64,000 bases of DNA from positions 461,245 to 525,244 of the forward strand of contig JAOADA010000001.1 of assembly GCA_026417555.1 (NCBI GenBank). The letters run 5' to 3'. The position numbers and the translations under genes were made by a program. Below, piece by piece: positions 16,863 to 25,862 of the stretch; the stretch's first letter is position 1, and each line of letters begins with the position of its first letter. A model generated the notes under the pieces. The model had not been told where the DNA came from and searched no databases. It saw only the letters and a list, made by a program, of their open reading frames with translations. Source of the stretch: Brevinematales bacterium. GTDB lineage: Bacteria; Spirochaetota; Brevinematia; Brevinematales; Thermospiraceae.

Positions 16863-18128
16863 TTAGACATACTTGAGACAATCCGTTACCTGGAGCTTGC
16901 CAGCCTGGCGGGCTGGAATATACGCTGATACAAGTGCTGTGAGAAAAGCAAAAGTAAAGGCCACCACATACGCCTCAAGGTGCCATTCTCCATAAAATAT
17001 CCCCCATACAGGAAATCCAAAATCACTGCCTTTGACTGCTTGACCACCCAAAAAGCCTTCAATATTATATCCACCATACACCAACCACACATTCACCAAG
17101 GTCCCCATAACAAGCCCCAGAATACCACCCAAGACACCAAGAAGAGCCCCCTCCATGAGGAAAACCCTTTGAATCTGTTTTGGCGTAAATCCCATAGCCC
17201 GCATCACCCCAATCTCTTTCATCCGTTCATAAATTGCCATCAGGATAGTATTCACGATTCCGACTCCGGCAATAACCAAAAGAAGAAATGTCATCAAGAC
17301 AATAGTTCCTTTCTTTTGCTGCAAAAGAGCCATCATGTCCGCATACTGATCCACAAAGCTCTTCACCCGATACTGAGGAAGCTTCTCTCCCAATTCTTGT
17401 GCCACTTTCTGAACCTTTCTCTGGTAAGCCGCAATAGATTCTCCTTTTGGCCAATTTATCCTTACGTGCATAGTGATCCACTCCCCTTCCATGTCAAGGA
17501 GAACCTTTCCCCCCTGAGGAGAAAGAAACACTCCACTCTCATCAACCTGTGGACTTGTTGTCTTGAGAATACCCACCACGGTAAAATCCCAGGCATTGGC
17601 TGTTTCATATTTGGTTTGAGCTATAAGAGTAATGGTATCTCCAACCTCTACACCAAGATCACGGGCAAGATCCCGTCCTATCATCACCTCATTCTCATTA
17701 TTCCCAAGAAAACGGCCTTTGATCACTTTTTTGTCAAGATCAAAAGCCCTGGTATCTCCTATAGGATCAATGACATATCCCACCACATGGAAAGATTTCT
17801 CTCCAACAACAAGCTCTGTGAGAAAGGGAACGCGAAACGAAACCCCCTCTACCTCTGGATGGGATGTTACCAAGGAAAAAAGACTCTCCACCCGTGAAAG
17901 AGGATAACGAAGGGAATACGCCTTCTCATTACCCGCATATTCTGGAGAGGTTATGGTAAGAGAACCATCTGTATAGGAAACCATATTTTCTACCATCATA
18001 CGATCAATTCCTGTAAAGAGAGAATCCCCAAAAATATACAACATCAATCCAAACCCCATGGTAAGAATAGTGAGAAACGTCCGTCGTTTATGTCTGAGAA
18101 TGTTTCTTACCGCTATACGAAAAAGCAT
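16863..18128 (-). CDS. FtsX-family ABC permease (second of three)
   Basis: This 421-aa protein has the same four-helix layout with a periplasmic MacB_PCD-like domain. The core is YERMKEIGVMRAMGFTP and the end is YIPARQAGKLQVTDCLKYV. It closely resembles the 18144-19427 product throughout, including YGEKSFH-like, KGRFLGNNENEVMIGRDLARDLGV and GSDFGFPVWGI segments, so the two arose by tandem duplication. It lies 15 bases after its paralogue and shares one ATPase gene with it. Confidence 0.92.
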   Translation of the reverse strand: MLFRIAVRNILRHKRRTFLTILTMGFGLMLYIFGDSLFTGIDRMMVENMVSYTDGSLTITSPEYAGNEKAYSLRYPLSRVESLFSLVTSHPEVEGVSFRVPFLTELVVGEKSFHVVGYVIDPIGDTRAFDLDKKVIKGRFLGNNENEVMIGRDLARDLGVEVGDTITLIAQTKYETANAWDFTVVGILKTTSPQVDESGVFLSPQGGKVLLDMEGEWITMHVRINWPKGESIAAYQRKVQKVAQELGEKLPQYRVKSFVDQYADMMALLQQKKGTIVLMTFLLLVIAGVGIVNTILMAIYERMKEIGVMRAMGFTPKQIQRVFLMEGALLGVLGGILGLVMGTLVNVWLVYGGYNIEGFLGGQAVKGSDFGFPVWGIFYGEWHLEAYVVAFTFAFLTALVSAYIPARQAGKLQVTDCLKYV

Positions 18129-18143
18129 ATACTCCTCCTTTCT

Positions 18144-19427
18144 TTATACAAAACGGAGACACTCCGTCACTGAGAGCCGGGTAGCATGACGAGAAGGAAG
18201 AAATGCTGATAATGTCGCCATACCCACCGCAAAGATAAAGACAACAAGAAACGCCAGTGGATTCCAATCCCCATAGATCACTCCCCACACCGGGAGCCCA
18301 AAGTCACTCCCCGAGACACCACCAAAACCCAGCGACTCCATATCGTAGCCAATATATACCTGATAGGCATTAAGAAGAATCCCTCCCACCATTCCCACAA
18401 GAGCCCCTATCCCCCCTACGAAGGACCCCTCCAAAGTCAACATAAGTCGGATCTCAAAGGGAGAAAACCCCAACGCGCGCATCACCCCGATCTCCTTCAT
18501 TCGTTCATGGATACTCATGAGAATAGTATTTATAATCCCTACGGCAGAGATCAAGAAGATGACACCCAGCATGATGTACATGAATCCCTCATCTGTTTTC
18601 ATGAGTCCGAAAATCTCCCTATATTTCTCAGCAAAGGAGAGAATCCGGTATCCCGTAAATTGAGAAGCAATTTCACGCGAGTACTTCATAGCTCGTCTGG
18701 TATAAGACTCAACACTTTCACCCTTTGGCCATCTCACCCTGAGATGCGCAGAGAGTGCATCACTCTTTTCCAGAGCCAAAAGAGGGGAGGCTGTTTCATA
18801 AGAAACATAGAAACAGGACTCATCAAGGGTAGGATGAGAGGTTCTATAGATCCCTTTCACAAGAAGACCAAGGGCATTCAATGTCCCGTGTTTTGTCTGA
18901 ACTATCACCATTACCTCATCCCCAACATCGACACCAAGCCCCCGAGCGAGATCTTTTCCCAGAAGGACTTCATTGACTTCGCCCTCAAGATATTTTCCTT
19001 TCACCACAGCCCGACTCAGATCAAATACCTCTTTATCTCTTTGATGATCAATAACATATCCCATCGCGTGAAAGGACTTCTCCCCATAGAGTATTTCTCC
19101 CACAAAAGGAACACGAAAAGTCACTCCCTCTACCCAAGGAAAAGAAGAAAGACGATCTCTCAGTTCCTCAGGCTTAAAGAAGAAATACCGAAGAGGAAAT
19201 GCCTGCTCATGGTCGGCATACTCCTGTGTCGTAAAAAATATTGTCCCATCCGCATAACGAACCAGGTTTTCTGCCATCTGACGATGCATTCCCCTATAGA
19301 TTCCATCTGCCCAGAGAAAAACCATCACCCCTACTGCAATAGTGACCATGGTCAGAAATGTCCGCCGGCGATGACGAAAAAGGTTTCGAAAACCAAGAAG
19401 AAAAAGTATATTACCTTCTCTCATCAC
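18144..19427 (-). CDS. FtsX-family ABC permease (first of three)
   Basis: This 427-aa protein has an N-terminal helix (about residues 22-42), a periplasmic domain (about 45-285) and three C-terminal helices. The core is IHERMKEIGVMRALGFSP, with the C terminus PSRHATRLSVTECLRFV. Start codons GTG 19427 and ATG 19424 are adjacent, with GGGAGG 7 or 10 bases upstream. It overlaps the ATPase gene by 17 bases. It forms, with its paralogue downstream, the likely permease dimer of the transporter. Confidence 0.92.
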   Translation of the reverse strand: MMREGNILFLLGFRNLFRHRRRTFLTMVTIAVGVMVFLWADGIYRGMHRQMAENLVRYADGTIFFTTQEYADHEQAFPLRYFFFKPEELRDRLSSFPWVEGVTFRVPFVGEILYGEKSFHAMGYVIDHQRDKEVFDLSRAVVKGKYLEGEVNEVLLGKDLARGLGVDVGDEVMVIVQTKHGTLNALGLLVKGIYRTSHPTLDESCFYVSYETASPLLALEKSDALSAHLRVRWPKGESVESYTRRAMKYSREIASQFTGYRILSFAEKYREIFGLMKTDEGFMYIMLGVIFLISAVGIINTILMSIHERMKEIGVMRALGFSPFEIRLMLTLEGSFVGGIGALVGMVGGILLNAYQVYIGYDMESLGFGGVSGSDFGLPVWGVIYGDWNPLAFLVVFIFAVGMATLSAFLPSRHATRLSVTECLRFV

Positions 19428-20100
19428 GAGCTATCCTCCCATCCTGAAGGATAATGATACGCCTCGCATGTTTCTCTACCCGGGGATCATGGGTAGAAAA
19501 CACAAAAGTTGTCCCTTCCACTTCGTTCATATGGCGCATGATTTCAATTACCTCTTCTGCCGTTTTGGAATCCAGGTTTGCCGTAGGTTCATCTGCTAAC
19601 ACCACAAGGGGATGCTTCACAAGAGCCCTGGCAATGGCCACTCGCTGTTCCTGACCTCCAGAAAGCTCTCGAGGATAACGAGACTCCATCCCTTTTAACC
19701 CCACACGTTCAATCAGTTCCATGGCTCGTTTTGTTCTCTCCTCCTGAGAAAGCTTCCTATCGATAACCATAGGAAGCTCCACATTCTCGAGCACCGTCAA
19801 TACCGGGATAAGGTTATACGACTGAAAGATAAACCCAATATTGTTTTTGCGATATTCCGAGAGTTCGTTTTCTTTGAGATGGTGCAGCGGGGTCCCATCA
19901 TAAATCACCTCCCCTGCCGTGGGAACATCCAAACACCCAATGATATTGAGAAGCGTCGTTTTTCCACTCCCAGAAGGTCCCATAATCGAGATAAACTCCC
20001 CCCTCTCTATGATAAGGTCAATCCCGCGAAGCGCCTCAACATCAATCTCCCCTTTCTTGTACACCTTCCGGAGTCCTTTCATCTCTAAACAGACGGCCAT
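19411..20100 (-). CDS. LolD/MacB-type ABC ATPase
   Basis: This 229-aa protein has Walker A GPSGSGKTT, Q-loop FIFQSYNLIPV, signature LSGGQEQRVAIARAL, Walker B VVLADEPTANLD and switch His in FSTHDPRVEKHA, so it should be active. It is the first gene of a six-gene operon behind a strong promoter and is the only ATPase for three permeases. LolD-type ATPases energise release of lipoproteins or lipids from the inner membrane. Cargo specificity cannot be read here. Confidence 0.94.
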   Translation of the reverse strand: MAVCLEMKGLRKVYKKGEIDVEALRGIDLIIERGEFISIMGPSGSGKTTLLNIIGCLDVPTAGEVIYDGTPLHHLKENELSEYRKNNIGFIFQSYNLIPVLTVLENVELPMVIDRKLSQEERTKRAMELIERVGLKGMESRYPRELSGGQEQRVAIARALVKHPLVVLADEPTANLDSKTAEEVIEIMRHMNEVEGTTFVFSTHDPRVEKHARRIIILQDGRIARDERR

Positions 20101-20112
20101 AACGCCTCCTTT

Positions 20113-20129
20113 AGTTTATTTCATAAACT
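20113..20129. promoter_or_regulatory. 17-bp palindrome in the leader of the Lol-like operon (possible operator)
   Basis: AGTTTATTTCATAAACT is a perfect inverted repeat with 7-base arms and a 3-base centre. It lies between the -10 element (20139-20144) and the start codon (20100), just past the expected transcription start. This is a normal place for a repressor site. The binding protein is unknown. Confidence 0.6.
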
Positions 20130-20138
20130 TTCACCCAC

Positions 20139-20167
20139 ATTATAGACCATTTTCAAAAAAAAGTCAA
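20139..20167 (-). promoter_or_regulatory. Strong sigma70 promoter of the Lol-like ABC operon
   Basis: TTGACT (20167-20162), 17-bp spacer, TATAAT (20144-20139) on the minus strand. It drives 20100-13724, six genes. Confidence 0.92.
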
Positions 20168-20299
20168 GGAGAAAAAGAAACCAACACTGTGGAAATATGT
20201 CATCTTTGAGGTGTAAGAGAGAACCCCCTCAATCGTTTTTTCTCATAGCACGAAGATTCTCCTCTTGGAAAACGTATATCACGTAACCATCGCACTTTT

Positions 20300-20328
20300 T
20301 TGACTTTTTCTCATTTTTGCCACATGAT
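20300..20328 (+). promoter_or_regulatory. Probable sigma70 promoter of the carboxylesterase gene
   Basis: TTGACT (20300-20305), 17-bp spacer, CATGAT (20323-20328). The expected transcript start near 20335 leaves only about 9 bases before the GTG at 20344. Confidence 0.6.
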
Positions 20329-20343
20329 AGAAAGGGAAAGAGA

Positions 20344-22032
20344 GTGAAAACATTCACATCTTTTCTCGTCATGAGTGCCATACTTTTTGGCTGTCAAACG
20401 GTACAAAAGCCCGTGATTGAGAGTAATGGTCTCTCGAGGTGGGGAAATTCGCCCCTTGTGAAAATATCCTCTGGTTGGATTCAAGGGAGAGAAGAAGACT
20501 CGTGTTTTAGTTTCAAAGGCATCCCGTATGCCTCTCCCCCTGTGAAACATCTCCGATGGAAAGCCCCTCGTCCCCATCCTGGATGGGAGGGCATCTATTA
20601 CGCCAATACCTTCCGTGGCACCTCCCCTCAATTTCTTCCTTTTTTGGGATGGGTGATAGGGGATGAGGATATGCTCTACCTCAACATCTGGAGACCCAAA
20701 GGCGGGGAAACCAATCTCCCTGTCTATGTCTGGATCCACGGTGGAGGAAACTCCATTGGAAGCGCTCATTACGTTCCAGATTACTATGGTGCTCATCTCG
20801 CCAAGAAGGGAAATCTTGTTTTTGTTTCCCTTAATTATCGTCTTGGGCCCTTTGGATGGCTGAGTCACCCTCTTCTTCAGGATCAGACCAATGACCAGGA
20901 CGATTCGGGAAACTACGGTACCCTCGATATTATCGCTGCCCTCACCTGGATTCAATCAAATATCATTGCCTTCGGAGGAGATCCTTCTCGAGTAACCATA
21001 GCAGGAGAATCGGCAGGGGGGCTCAATGTTCTCTCCCTTTTGATCTCTCCCCAGGCTAAGGGTCTTTTCCATCGTGCTGTGATCCAAAGTGGATACACTG
21101 CCATTCTCTCTCGAGAAGAGGCATATGCCTATGCTACCTCTCTTTTTGCGAGGATTCTCGTAAAAAAAAGACAAGTACAGTCACTCGAAGAGGCAAAACA
21201 TATGCTCACTTCATTTCCTCGGGAGAGTATTCGCCGTGTTCTCTACAACACCTCTGCCAAGGAAATCCTTTCCTGTCTCCAGGGGGGGAGATTGGGAATG
21301 ACAGGAGAGGCTCATCTTATTGCTGATGGGAGGGTTCTCCCTCGTGAAGGATTTGCAGCTCTGGAGAAAGGGAATTTTTCCCCTGTTCCTGTGATTATAG
21401 GAAATAACAAAGAGGAAACGAAACTTTTTCTTTCCTTTTCAAGAAAAGACTGGGAATCACCTACGTATCAAGCCCTGGGTCTTTTAGGGGGAATGCGTTG
21501 GAAAGCCCTTTACGTAGACGCAATAGCAGACATCCTTTCTCAGCACCACATCCCTGTCTATGTTTATCGTTTCGATTGGGGATCCCCTGATACTAACGGG
21601 TATAGTCCCCTTGGCCCCAAAGAAGGGAAACGTCTCGGGGCTTTCCATACCTTAGAGATTCCCTTCTGGCTTGGGAACACAACCATCCAAGGATTTTTCT
21701 TAACAGGGAGGGTGTTTACGCCATCCAATGAAAAAGGACGAAAAGCCCTTTCTTCAGCCATGCAAGCTTACTTGATCGCTTTTGTCCATACAGGAAGCCC
21801 TACCCCAGAAACTCCCCTCCCTCCTTGGCCTCAATGGAAAGAAAAACAAGAAAAGCTTGGTCTTTTCTTTGACGCCACAGAAACAGAACTTCGACTCAGT
21901 TATCAGACATTTCCTTTCACACTCTCTCTGATTGAAGAGTATATAGAGAGGGTTTTCCCCCCTTCTGAAAGACAGCATATCCGACAATCTCTTGGTCTCA
22001 CAAACAGTCCTTCATCGACCTCTTCCCCATGA
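20344..22032 (+). CDS. Type-B carboxylesterase, lipoprotein
   Basis: This 562-aa alpha/beta hydrolase of the carboxylesterase/lipase type B family has KGIPYASPP, EDMLYLNIWRP, the oxyanion WIHGGGN, the nucleophile elbow GESAGG, a Glu near IGNNKEE and His in GAFHTLEIPFW. The start GTG 20344 gives a lipoprotein signal with lipobox ILFGC; further upstream codons add charged residues before the signal. It likely hydrolyses esters at the cell envelope. The 3' end overlaps the convergent FAH-family gene by 35 bases. Confidence 0.9.
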   Translation: MKTFTSFLVMSAILFGCQTVQKPVIESNGLSRWGNSPLVKISSGWIQGREEDSCFSFKGIPYASPPVKHLRWKAPRPHPGWEGIYYANTFRGTSPQFLPFLGWVIGDEDMLYLNIWRPKGGETNLPVYVWIHGGGNSIGSAHYVPDYYGAHLAKKGNLVFVSLNYRLGPFGWLSHPLLQDQTNDQDDSGNYGTLDIIAALTWIQSNIIAFGGDPSRVTIAGESAGGLNVLSLLISPQAKGLFHRAVIQSGYTAILSREEAYAYATSLFARILVKKRQVQSLEEAKHMLTSFPRESIRRVLYNTSAKEILSCLQGGRLGMTGEAHLIADGRVLPREGFAALEKGNFSPVPVIIGNNKEETKLFLSFSRKDWESPTYQALGLLGGMRWKALYVDAIADILSQHHIPVYVYRFDWGSPDTNGYSPLGPKEGKRLGAFHTLEIPFWLGNTTIQGFFLTGRVFTPSNEKGRKALSSAMQAYLIAFVHTGSPTPETPLPPWPQWKEKQEKLGLFFDATETELRLSYQTFPFTLSLIEEYIERVFPPSERQHIRQSLGLTNSPSSTSSP

Positions 22033-22768
22033 AATTCACCAGAGGATGAAGGCCCCCTATTTCTACAGACACCTCATCCCCCTCGGCCATAGGACCAATC
22101 CCAGCAGGGGTTCCTGTAGCAATCACATCTCCAGGAAGAAGCGTCATCACCGAACTAATATAACTCACCAAATATTCCACAGAGAAAATCATCGTCCCTA
22201 GAACGTCATCCTGACAAATAACACCATTTTTCCGAAGTCTGATAGAGGTAGAACCGTCTGGCCACCATTCTGTATCTATCACCGGACCAAACGGAGCAAA
22301 GGTATCAAACCCCTTTGCCCGTGTCCATTGCCCATCTTTTCGTTGTAAATCCCGTGCCGTTACATCATTAAACGGCGTAAAACCAAGAATATAGTGCCTC
22401 GCTTCCGCCATAGACACATGCTTTGCCTCTTTCCCAATCACCACCGCAAGCTCTGCCTCATAATCCACCCGTTCACTCTGAGGAGGCCAGAGAATCGTCT
22501 CTCGATGGGGAAGAACAGCTGTCGAAGGTTTAAGAAAAATGACTGGTTCCTCTGGGAGAGGCATACGAAGCTCTTCAGCATGCAAACGATAGTTCAAACC
22601 TACCGCCACAATCTTAGATGGTCTTGAGGGAACATCCCATCTCACCGTCTCTAACGGTTTTTCGCCTATCACATGCCCAGTCTTCATATCAAGAAGGCGG
22701 ACATATTCTCCCTCCCATATTCCCTGGGAATAGCGATCACGTTCATCCTTTATACCAATGATTTTCAT
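21998..22768 (-). CDS. Fumarylacetoacetate hydrolase (FAH) family protein
   Basis: This 256-aa protein has the FAH fold: VAVGLNYRLHAEE, PVIFLKPSTAV, the metal-binding DYEAELAVVIG, FTPFNDVTARDLQ, AKGFDTFAPFGP, then the usual GDVIATGTPAGIG near the end. Members act on beta-diketo acids (acylpyruvase, oxaloacetate decarboxylase, catechol-pathway hydratase). The substrate is not clear. The start is ATG 22768 behind AGAGGAAACACC, 26 bases inside the preceding GGDEF gene, so translation is coupled. Confidence 0.9.
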   Translation of the reverse strand: MKIIGIKDERDRYSQGIWEGEYVRLLDMKTGHVIGEKPLETVRWDVPSRPSKIVAVGLNYRLHAEELRMPLPEEPVIFLKPSTAVLPHRETILWPPQSERVDYEAELAVVIGKEAKHVSMAEARHYILGFTPFNDVTARDLQRKDGQWTRAKGFDTFAPFGPVIDTEWWPDGSTSIRLRKNGVICQDDVLGTMIFSVEYLVSYISSVMTLLPGDVIATGTPAGIGPMAEGDEVSVEIGGLHPLVNFMGKRSMKDCL

Positions 22769-23864
22769 GGTGTTTCCTCTTCTGTTCATACATGTGCCGA
22801 TCAGCCTTCTCAAAAACCTCAACCCAACTCACTGCCTGGGTCTCCAAGGCCCATCCCAAACTGACGGTAATAGTCTCTTTCACTACCTGTGGTTTGTGAT
22901 CCTGGTATCGCTTCACGGCCTCATGAATACGATCACTGTATCTTCTAATCTCATCGATACTTGGAATATCTGAAAAAAGCACACAAAACTCATCCCCTCC
23001 AACACGAAACAGGTAATCCGCTTGCCGAGATTCACTCACCATCACCTCGGCAATGTCCTTAAGAATCATATCCCCCACATGATGCCCATAGCTATCATTG
23101 ATATGCTTGAAATTATCAATATCCAGGATAGCCAGGGCAAATGGTTGTTCTCGTCTCTTTGCCAAGGAAAACATTTTTTCTGCCATGAGAACAAATTGGC
23201 GTTTATTGAGAAGTCCTGTCAGAGGATCAGTGATCGATTGCTGACGAAGATTCCACAATAAAAGGACACGAGAAAAGGCAATATTGAGAAGAGGAATACT
23301 TTTCTGAAGTCGTTTTGCTTCCCGATAGGTAAAAGGAATGTCTTTTTCTGACTCAAATACCACAAGCCCAGCAATCTCTTTATCATAAATAGGAATAATC
23401 AGATAGTTATATTTGCCCTTTCGCTGGTTCTGAAATCGCTGAAAAAGAGAAAGTGTGGCCAAAGACACATCATTGGTAGTTCCCAAAAGATTGGTCACAA
23501 AAATATTTTTTGTGAGAGAAAAACACTGAAGGAGAAATTGATACATCTCCGAACGACTCAAAGACGAAAAAAAATGAAAAACACGTTTTGTATCCCCTTG
23601 GGTGGGATACAAAATGCGAAGTTGGGATTCCTCAGCAATAGCCACTACTGATGTGGCAACCGGCGTTCTGAGAACCCTTTTCATGAGAGAAAGAATTTCA
23701 GACAGAATATAACTGATATCCTCACTGGCATTGATGGCCGTAAGGATAAGCCGTTGATTCTCATGACGACGATAAAGATCAATGTAACACCACACCATCC
23801 CTATATTGAAAACAAGAAGCACAAAAGAAAGCAGAAACCACACTATCACCATACACGCATCCAT
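22743..23864 (-). CDS. Diguanylate cyclase (GGDEF) with membrane anchor
   Basis: This 373-aa protein has an N-terminal membrane helix (about residues 6-28), a GAF-like domain (about 45-200) and a C-terminal GGDEF domain (about 215-370): DPLTGLLNKRQF, ILDIDNFKHINDSYGHHVGD and RVGGDEFCVLF. The motif GGDEF is intact, so it should make c-di-GMP. An inhibitory I-site RQAD sits five residues before GGDEF, so product feedback is likely. The start overlaps the PilZ gene stop (TGATG). It is coupled to a PilZ receptor. Confidence 0.95.
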   Translation of the reverse strand: MDACMVIVWFLLSFVLLVFNIGMVWCYIDLYRRHENQRLILTAINASEDISYILSEILSLMKRVLRTPVATSVVAIAEESQLRILYPTQGDTKRVFHFFSSLSRSEMYQFLLQCFSLTKNIFVTNLLGTTNDVSLATLSLFQRFQNQRKGKYNYLIIPIYDKEIAGLVVFESEKDIPFTYREAKRLQKSIPLLNIAFSRVLLLWNLRQQSITDPLTGLLNKRQFVLMAEKMFSLAKRREQPFALAILDIDNFKHINDSYGHHVGDMILKDIAEVMVSESRQADYLFRVGGDEFCVLFSDIPSIDEIRRYSDRIHEAVKRYQDHKPQVVKETITVSLGWALETQAVSWVEVFEKADRHMYEQKRKHHENHWYKG

Positions 23865-24205
23865 CAGCCCTCATAGTGCTCACGTTCAGGCAACCCCTTT
23901 TGAGCCAAAAGGTTGGTAACATACTTGTCAATTTTTTCAAGATTTTCGTTAGAGACCTCCTCAAATTTAATTCCAAGGAGTGTTCCATTCACAGAACGTA
24001 CGATCCCCCAGATATCTATCTCTTGGGCACTCACCCCCTCAAGGCGAAACCGAATACGGAGAAGATCACCCGGGACAAAAATTTGTTTCACCTCCATGGC
24101 AAGCCCCCCAGTAGAAATATCCACAATCATTCCCTCTCCCTCACATCCTTTATAACTGTAGATAGCCCTGATACTCACCTGAATACGTGTTGGACGTAAT
24201 GGCAT
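23864..24205 (-). CDS. PilZ-domain protein (putative c-di-GMP receptor)
   Basis: This 113-aa protein has a single PilZ domain with GMIVDISTGGLAMEV (the D/N-x-S-x-x-G motif) and an Arg-rich start (RPTRIQVSIR). The classical RxxxR is not exact: arginines are at 4, 7 and 13. The start ATG 24205 follows AGGAGGGG; longer in-frame starts lack this. It is 13 bases after xseB and overlaps the GGDEF gene by one base, so receptor and synthase are made together. Confidence 0.85.
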   Translation of the reverse strand: MPLRPTRIQVSIRAIYSYKGCEGEGMIVDISTGGLAMEVKQIFVPGDLLRIRFRLEGVSAQEIDIWGIVRSVNGTLLGIKFEEVSNENLEKIDKYVTNLLAQKGLPEREHYEG

Positions 24206-24218
24206 ATTCCCCTCCTCT

Positions 24219-24515
24219 CTACCTTTCGACACCATGATCCTCTCCCTTTTCCTCTGAGTCTGCATGAGGAAAAAGCTCCATTTCCGGTGAGGTGTCCTTT
24301 CCTTCGGCAAGGGCTCGCGTATTTTTTATCTCATAGACCTTCCGCTCTAACCTCGCAAGTTTCTCACTTAGTTCAGCATAGAGAGCCATCCCTTTTGTGC
24401 AAAGATCAATCACGTGCTCAAGGGGACAAGCTGGGTCCTCTATCTCCGCCACTATATCTTCAAGTTGCTTAAGTTTCTCTTCAAAAGACACTCCTTCAGC
24501 CGGTTTTCGACCCAT
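24219..24515 (-). CDS. xseB: Exodeoxyribonuclease VII small subunit
   Basis: This 98-aa protein has the helical XseB core: SFEEKLKQLEDIVAEIED, PLEHVIDLCTKGMALYAELSEKLARLERKVYEI. The acidic tail is longer than usual. It supplies the small subunit for the XseA product encoded 20 kb away at 2910-4262. Its own promoter (24538-24566) precedes it, and PilZ and GGDEF genes follow in the same transcript. Confidence 0.93.
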   Translation of the reverse strand: MGRKPAEGVSFEEKLKQLEDIVAEIEDPACPLEHVIDLCTKGMALYAELSEKLARLERKVYEIKNTRALAEGKDTSPEMELFPHADSEEKGEDHGVER

Positions 24516-24537
24516 ACTTCCTCCTCATTCTTCTCTA

Positions 24538-24566
24538 ATTGTAGCACAATTTCCCGGAAAAAGCAA
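24538..24566 (-). promoter_or_regulatory. Sigma70-type promoter for xseB-PilZ-GGDEF
   Basis: TTGCTT (24566-24561), 17-bp spacer, TACAAT (24543-24538). It overlaps the tail of a terminator-like hairpin of the esterase gene. Confidence 0.72.
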
Positions 24567-24582
24567 AACTCCCTGAGGTTTT
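24561..24582 (-). terminator. Weak terminator-like hairpin after the esterase lipoprotein gene
   Basis: On the minus strand AAAACCTC and GAGTTTT pair with one bulge, followed by GCTTTTT. It begins at the esterase stop codon. It overlaps the -35 region of the xseB promoter. Confidence 0.4.
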
Positions 24583-25846
24583 ACTTACCCCACAAAAAGA
24601 TCACAAACCGTTCAAAACGTTTCGCCCACGCTACCTCATTGTGATCTGCTGTGGCTTCTTCGATATAAAGATAATCTTTGCCTTCCTTCCAGCCCTTTTT
24701 CACAAGGTCAGAGTGGAGTTTTCGTGCTGCTTCAACAAAGATGCTGTCTATCCCTCTTCCCCCACAGTCAAGGTAGATTTTGTGTTTCCCATCAGGAAGA
24801 AGAAGATGATCGGAGAGGTAGGGTTGGACTTGAAGAACACGACGAATCCCGCGATTGACATCATCAACGCGATAATTTCCAAACGAAAAAGCCCCAATAG
24901 CACGAAACACCTCTGGCTTCGAGAATCCAAGATAAAGAGAAACCCCAGCTCCAAAACTTGACCCTGCTACCGCCATATCGCCAGAAAGAACTCGATAATG
25001 GCTCTTTATGTAGGGGATCAATTCCCCCACTACAAACTCGAGATATTTCTTGGAATATTCCACCACCCGCTTTTGTTCATTGGTATCATACGTCTCTCGA
25101 AACCCGTAATACGCTGAGAATCCCACATATTCCTCCGCCCTCGCTGAAGAATTCTCAATACCTACCACAATAAGCGGCTGAATCTTCTGCTCAGCAATCA
25201 GACGGTCCAGGGTCGTATCCACCTTCCAGCCACCAAAGTTTGCCACAGAACTATCCCATAGATTCTGACCATCCTGCATATACAAAACAGGGTACGCGTT
25301 GGTGGTGTGTCCATACTCCCATGGCAAATAAATAAAGATACGACGAGAAGCCAACCCATTAGATGGCTTAAGGTTAGTGATAAGAAGTCTCCCTTTTTTC
25401 TCTCCTGGAGCTATCCATCGGCTCATAAGGGGCTTGGTATAAGCCACAAAAGGATGAGAGGGATCCTGAATACGTTTCCCATTGGGAGTGTTCTCATCAA
25501 AACGAAGAAAACTATAATCCATCACTCTTCTCTCTTGTAACGGAAAGGACACATAAAAGAGAGGGGTCTTCTTATAGCGTTTCATTTCTACTTTTTTCTC
25601 TTTGTTTTCCAGTACTGGACTTTCAAATACTACGTGTGTAGCCCTTTCATCCCAGAGAAAAAAGGTTATCCTCCCTTGTTCTACCCAGGGAATAGCATGT
25701 CCTTTCACCCACGCACGAAAAACCTCTTCAGAAGGATTGCGATCGAGGTCTTGAAAAAGAAGTTTGACTTGATCTGGCACATCCTCTCGAACAGCACATC
25801 CCGCAAAAAGCATGAGTATGCCTATTCCCCACAACCATCTTTCCAT
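24581..25846 (-). CDS. Enterochelin-esterase-like lipoprotein
   Basis: This 421-aa lipoprotein (signal ending MLFAGC) has an N-terminal beta-sandwich (about residues 40-140, CBM48-like) and a C-terminal esterase D-type alpha/beta hydrolase: RIFIYLPWEYG, PVLYMQDGQNLWD, nucleophile AGSSFGAG, YIEEATADHNEVAWAKRF with the catalytic His. The family includes enterochelin esterases and carbohydrate feruloyl/acetyl esterases. ATG 25846 follows AAGGAGG, 16 bases after the methyltransferase stop. Confidence 0.88.
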   Translation of the reverse strand: MERWLWGIGILMLFAGCAVREDVPDQVKLLFQDLDRNPSEEVFRAWVKGHAIPWVEQGRITFFLWDERATHVVFESPVLENKEKKVEMKRYKKTPLFYVSFPLQERRVMDYSFLRFDENTPNGKRIQDPSHPFVAYTKPLMSRWIAPGEKKGRLLITNLKPSNGLASRRIFIYLPWEYGHTTNAYPVLYMQDGQNLWDSSVANFGGWKVDTTLDRLIAEQKIQPLIVVGIENSSARAEEYVGFSAYYGFRETYDTNEQKRVVEYSKKYLEFVVGELIPYIKSHYRVLSGDMAVAGSSFGAGVSLYLGFSKPEVFRAIGAFSFGNYRVDDVNRGIRRVLQVQPYLSDHLLLPDGKHKIYLDCGGRGIDSIFVEAARKLHSDLVKKGWKEGKDYLYIEEATADHNEVAWAKRFERFVIFLWGK

Positions 25847-25862
25847 ATTGTTCCTCCTTATC

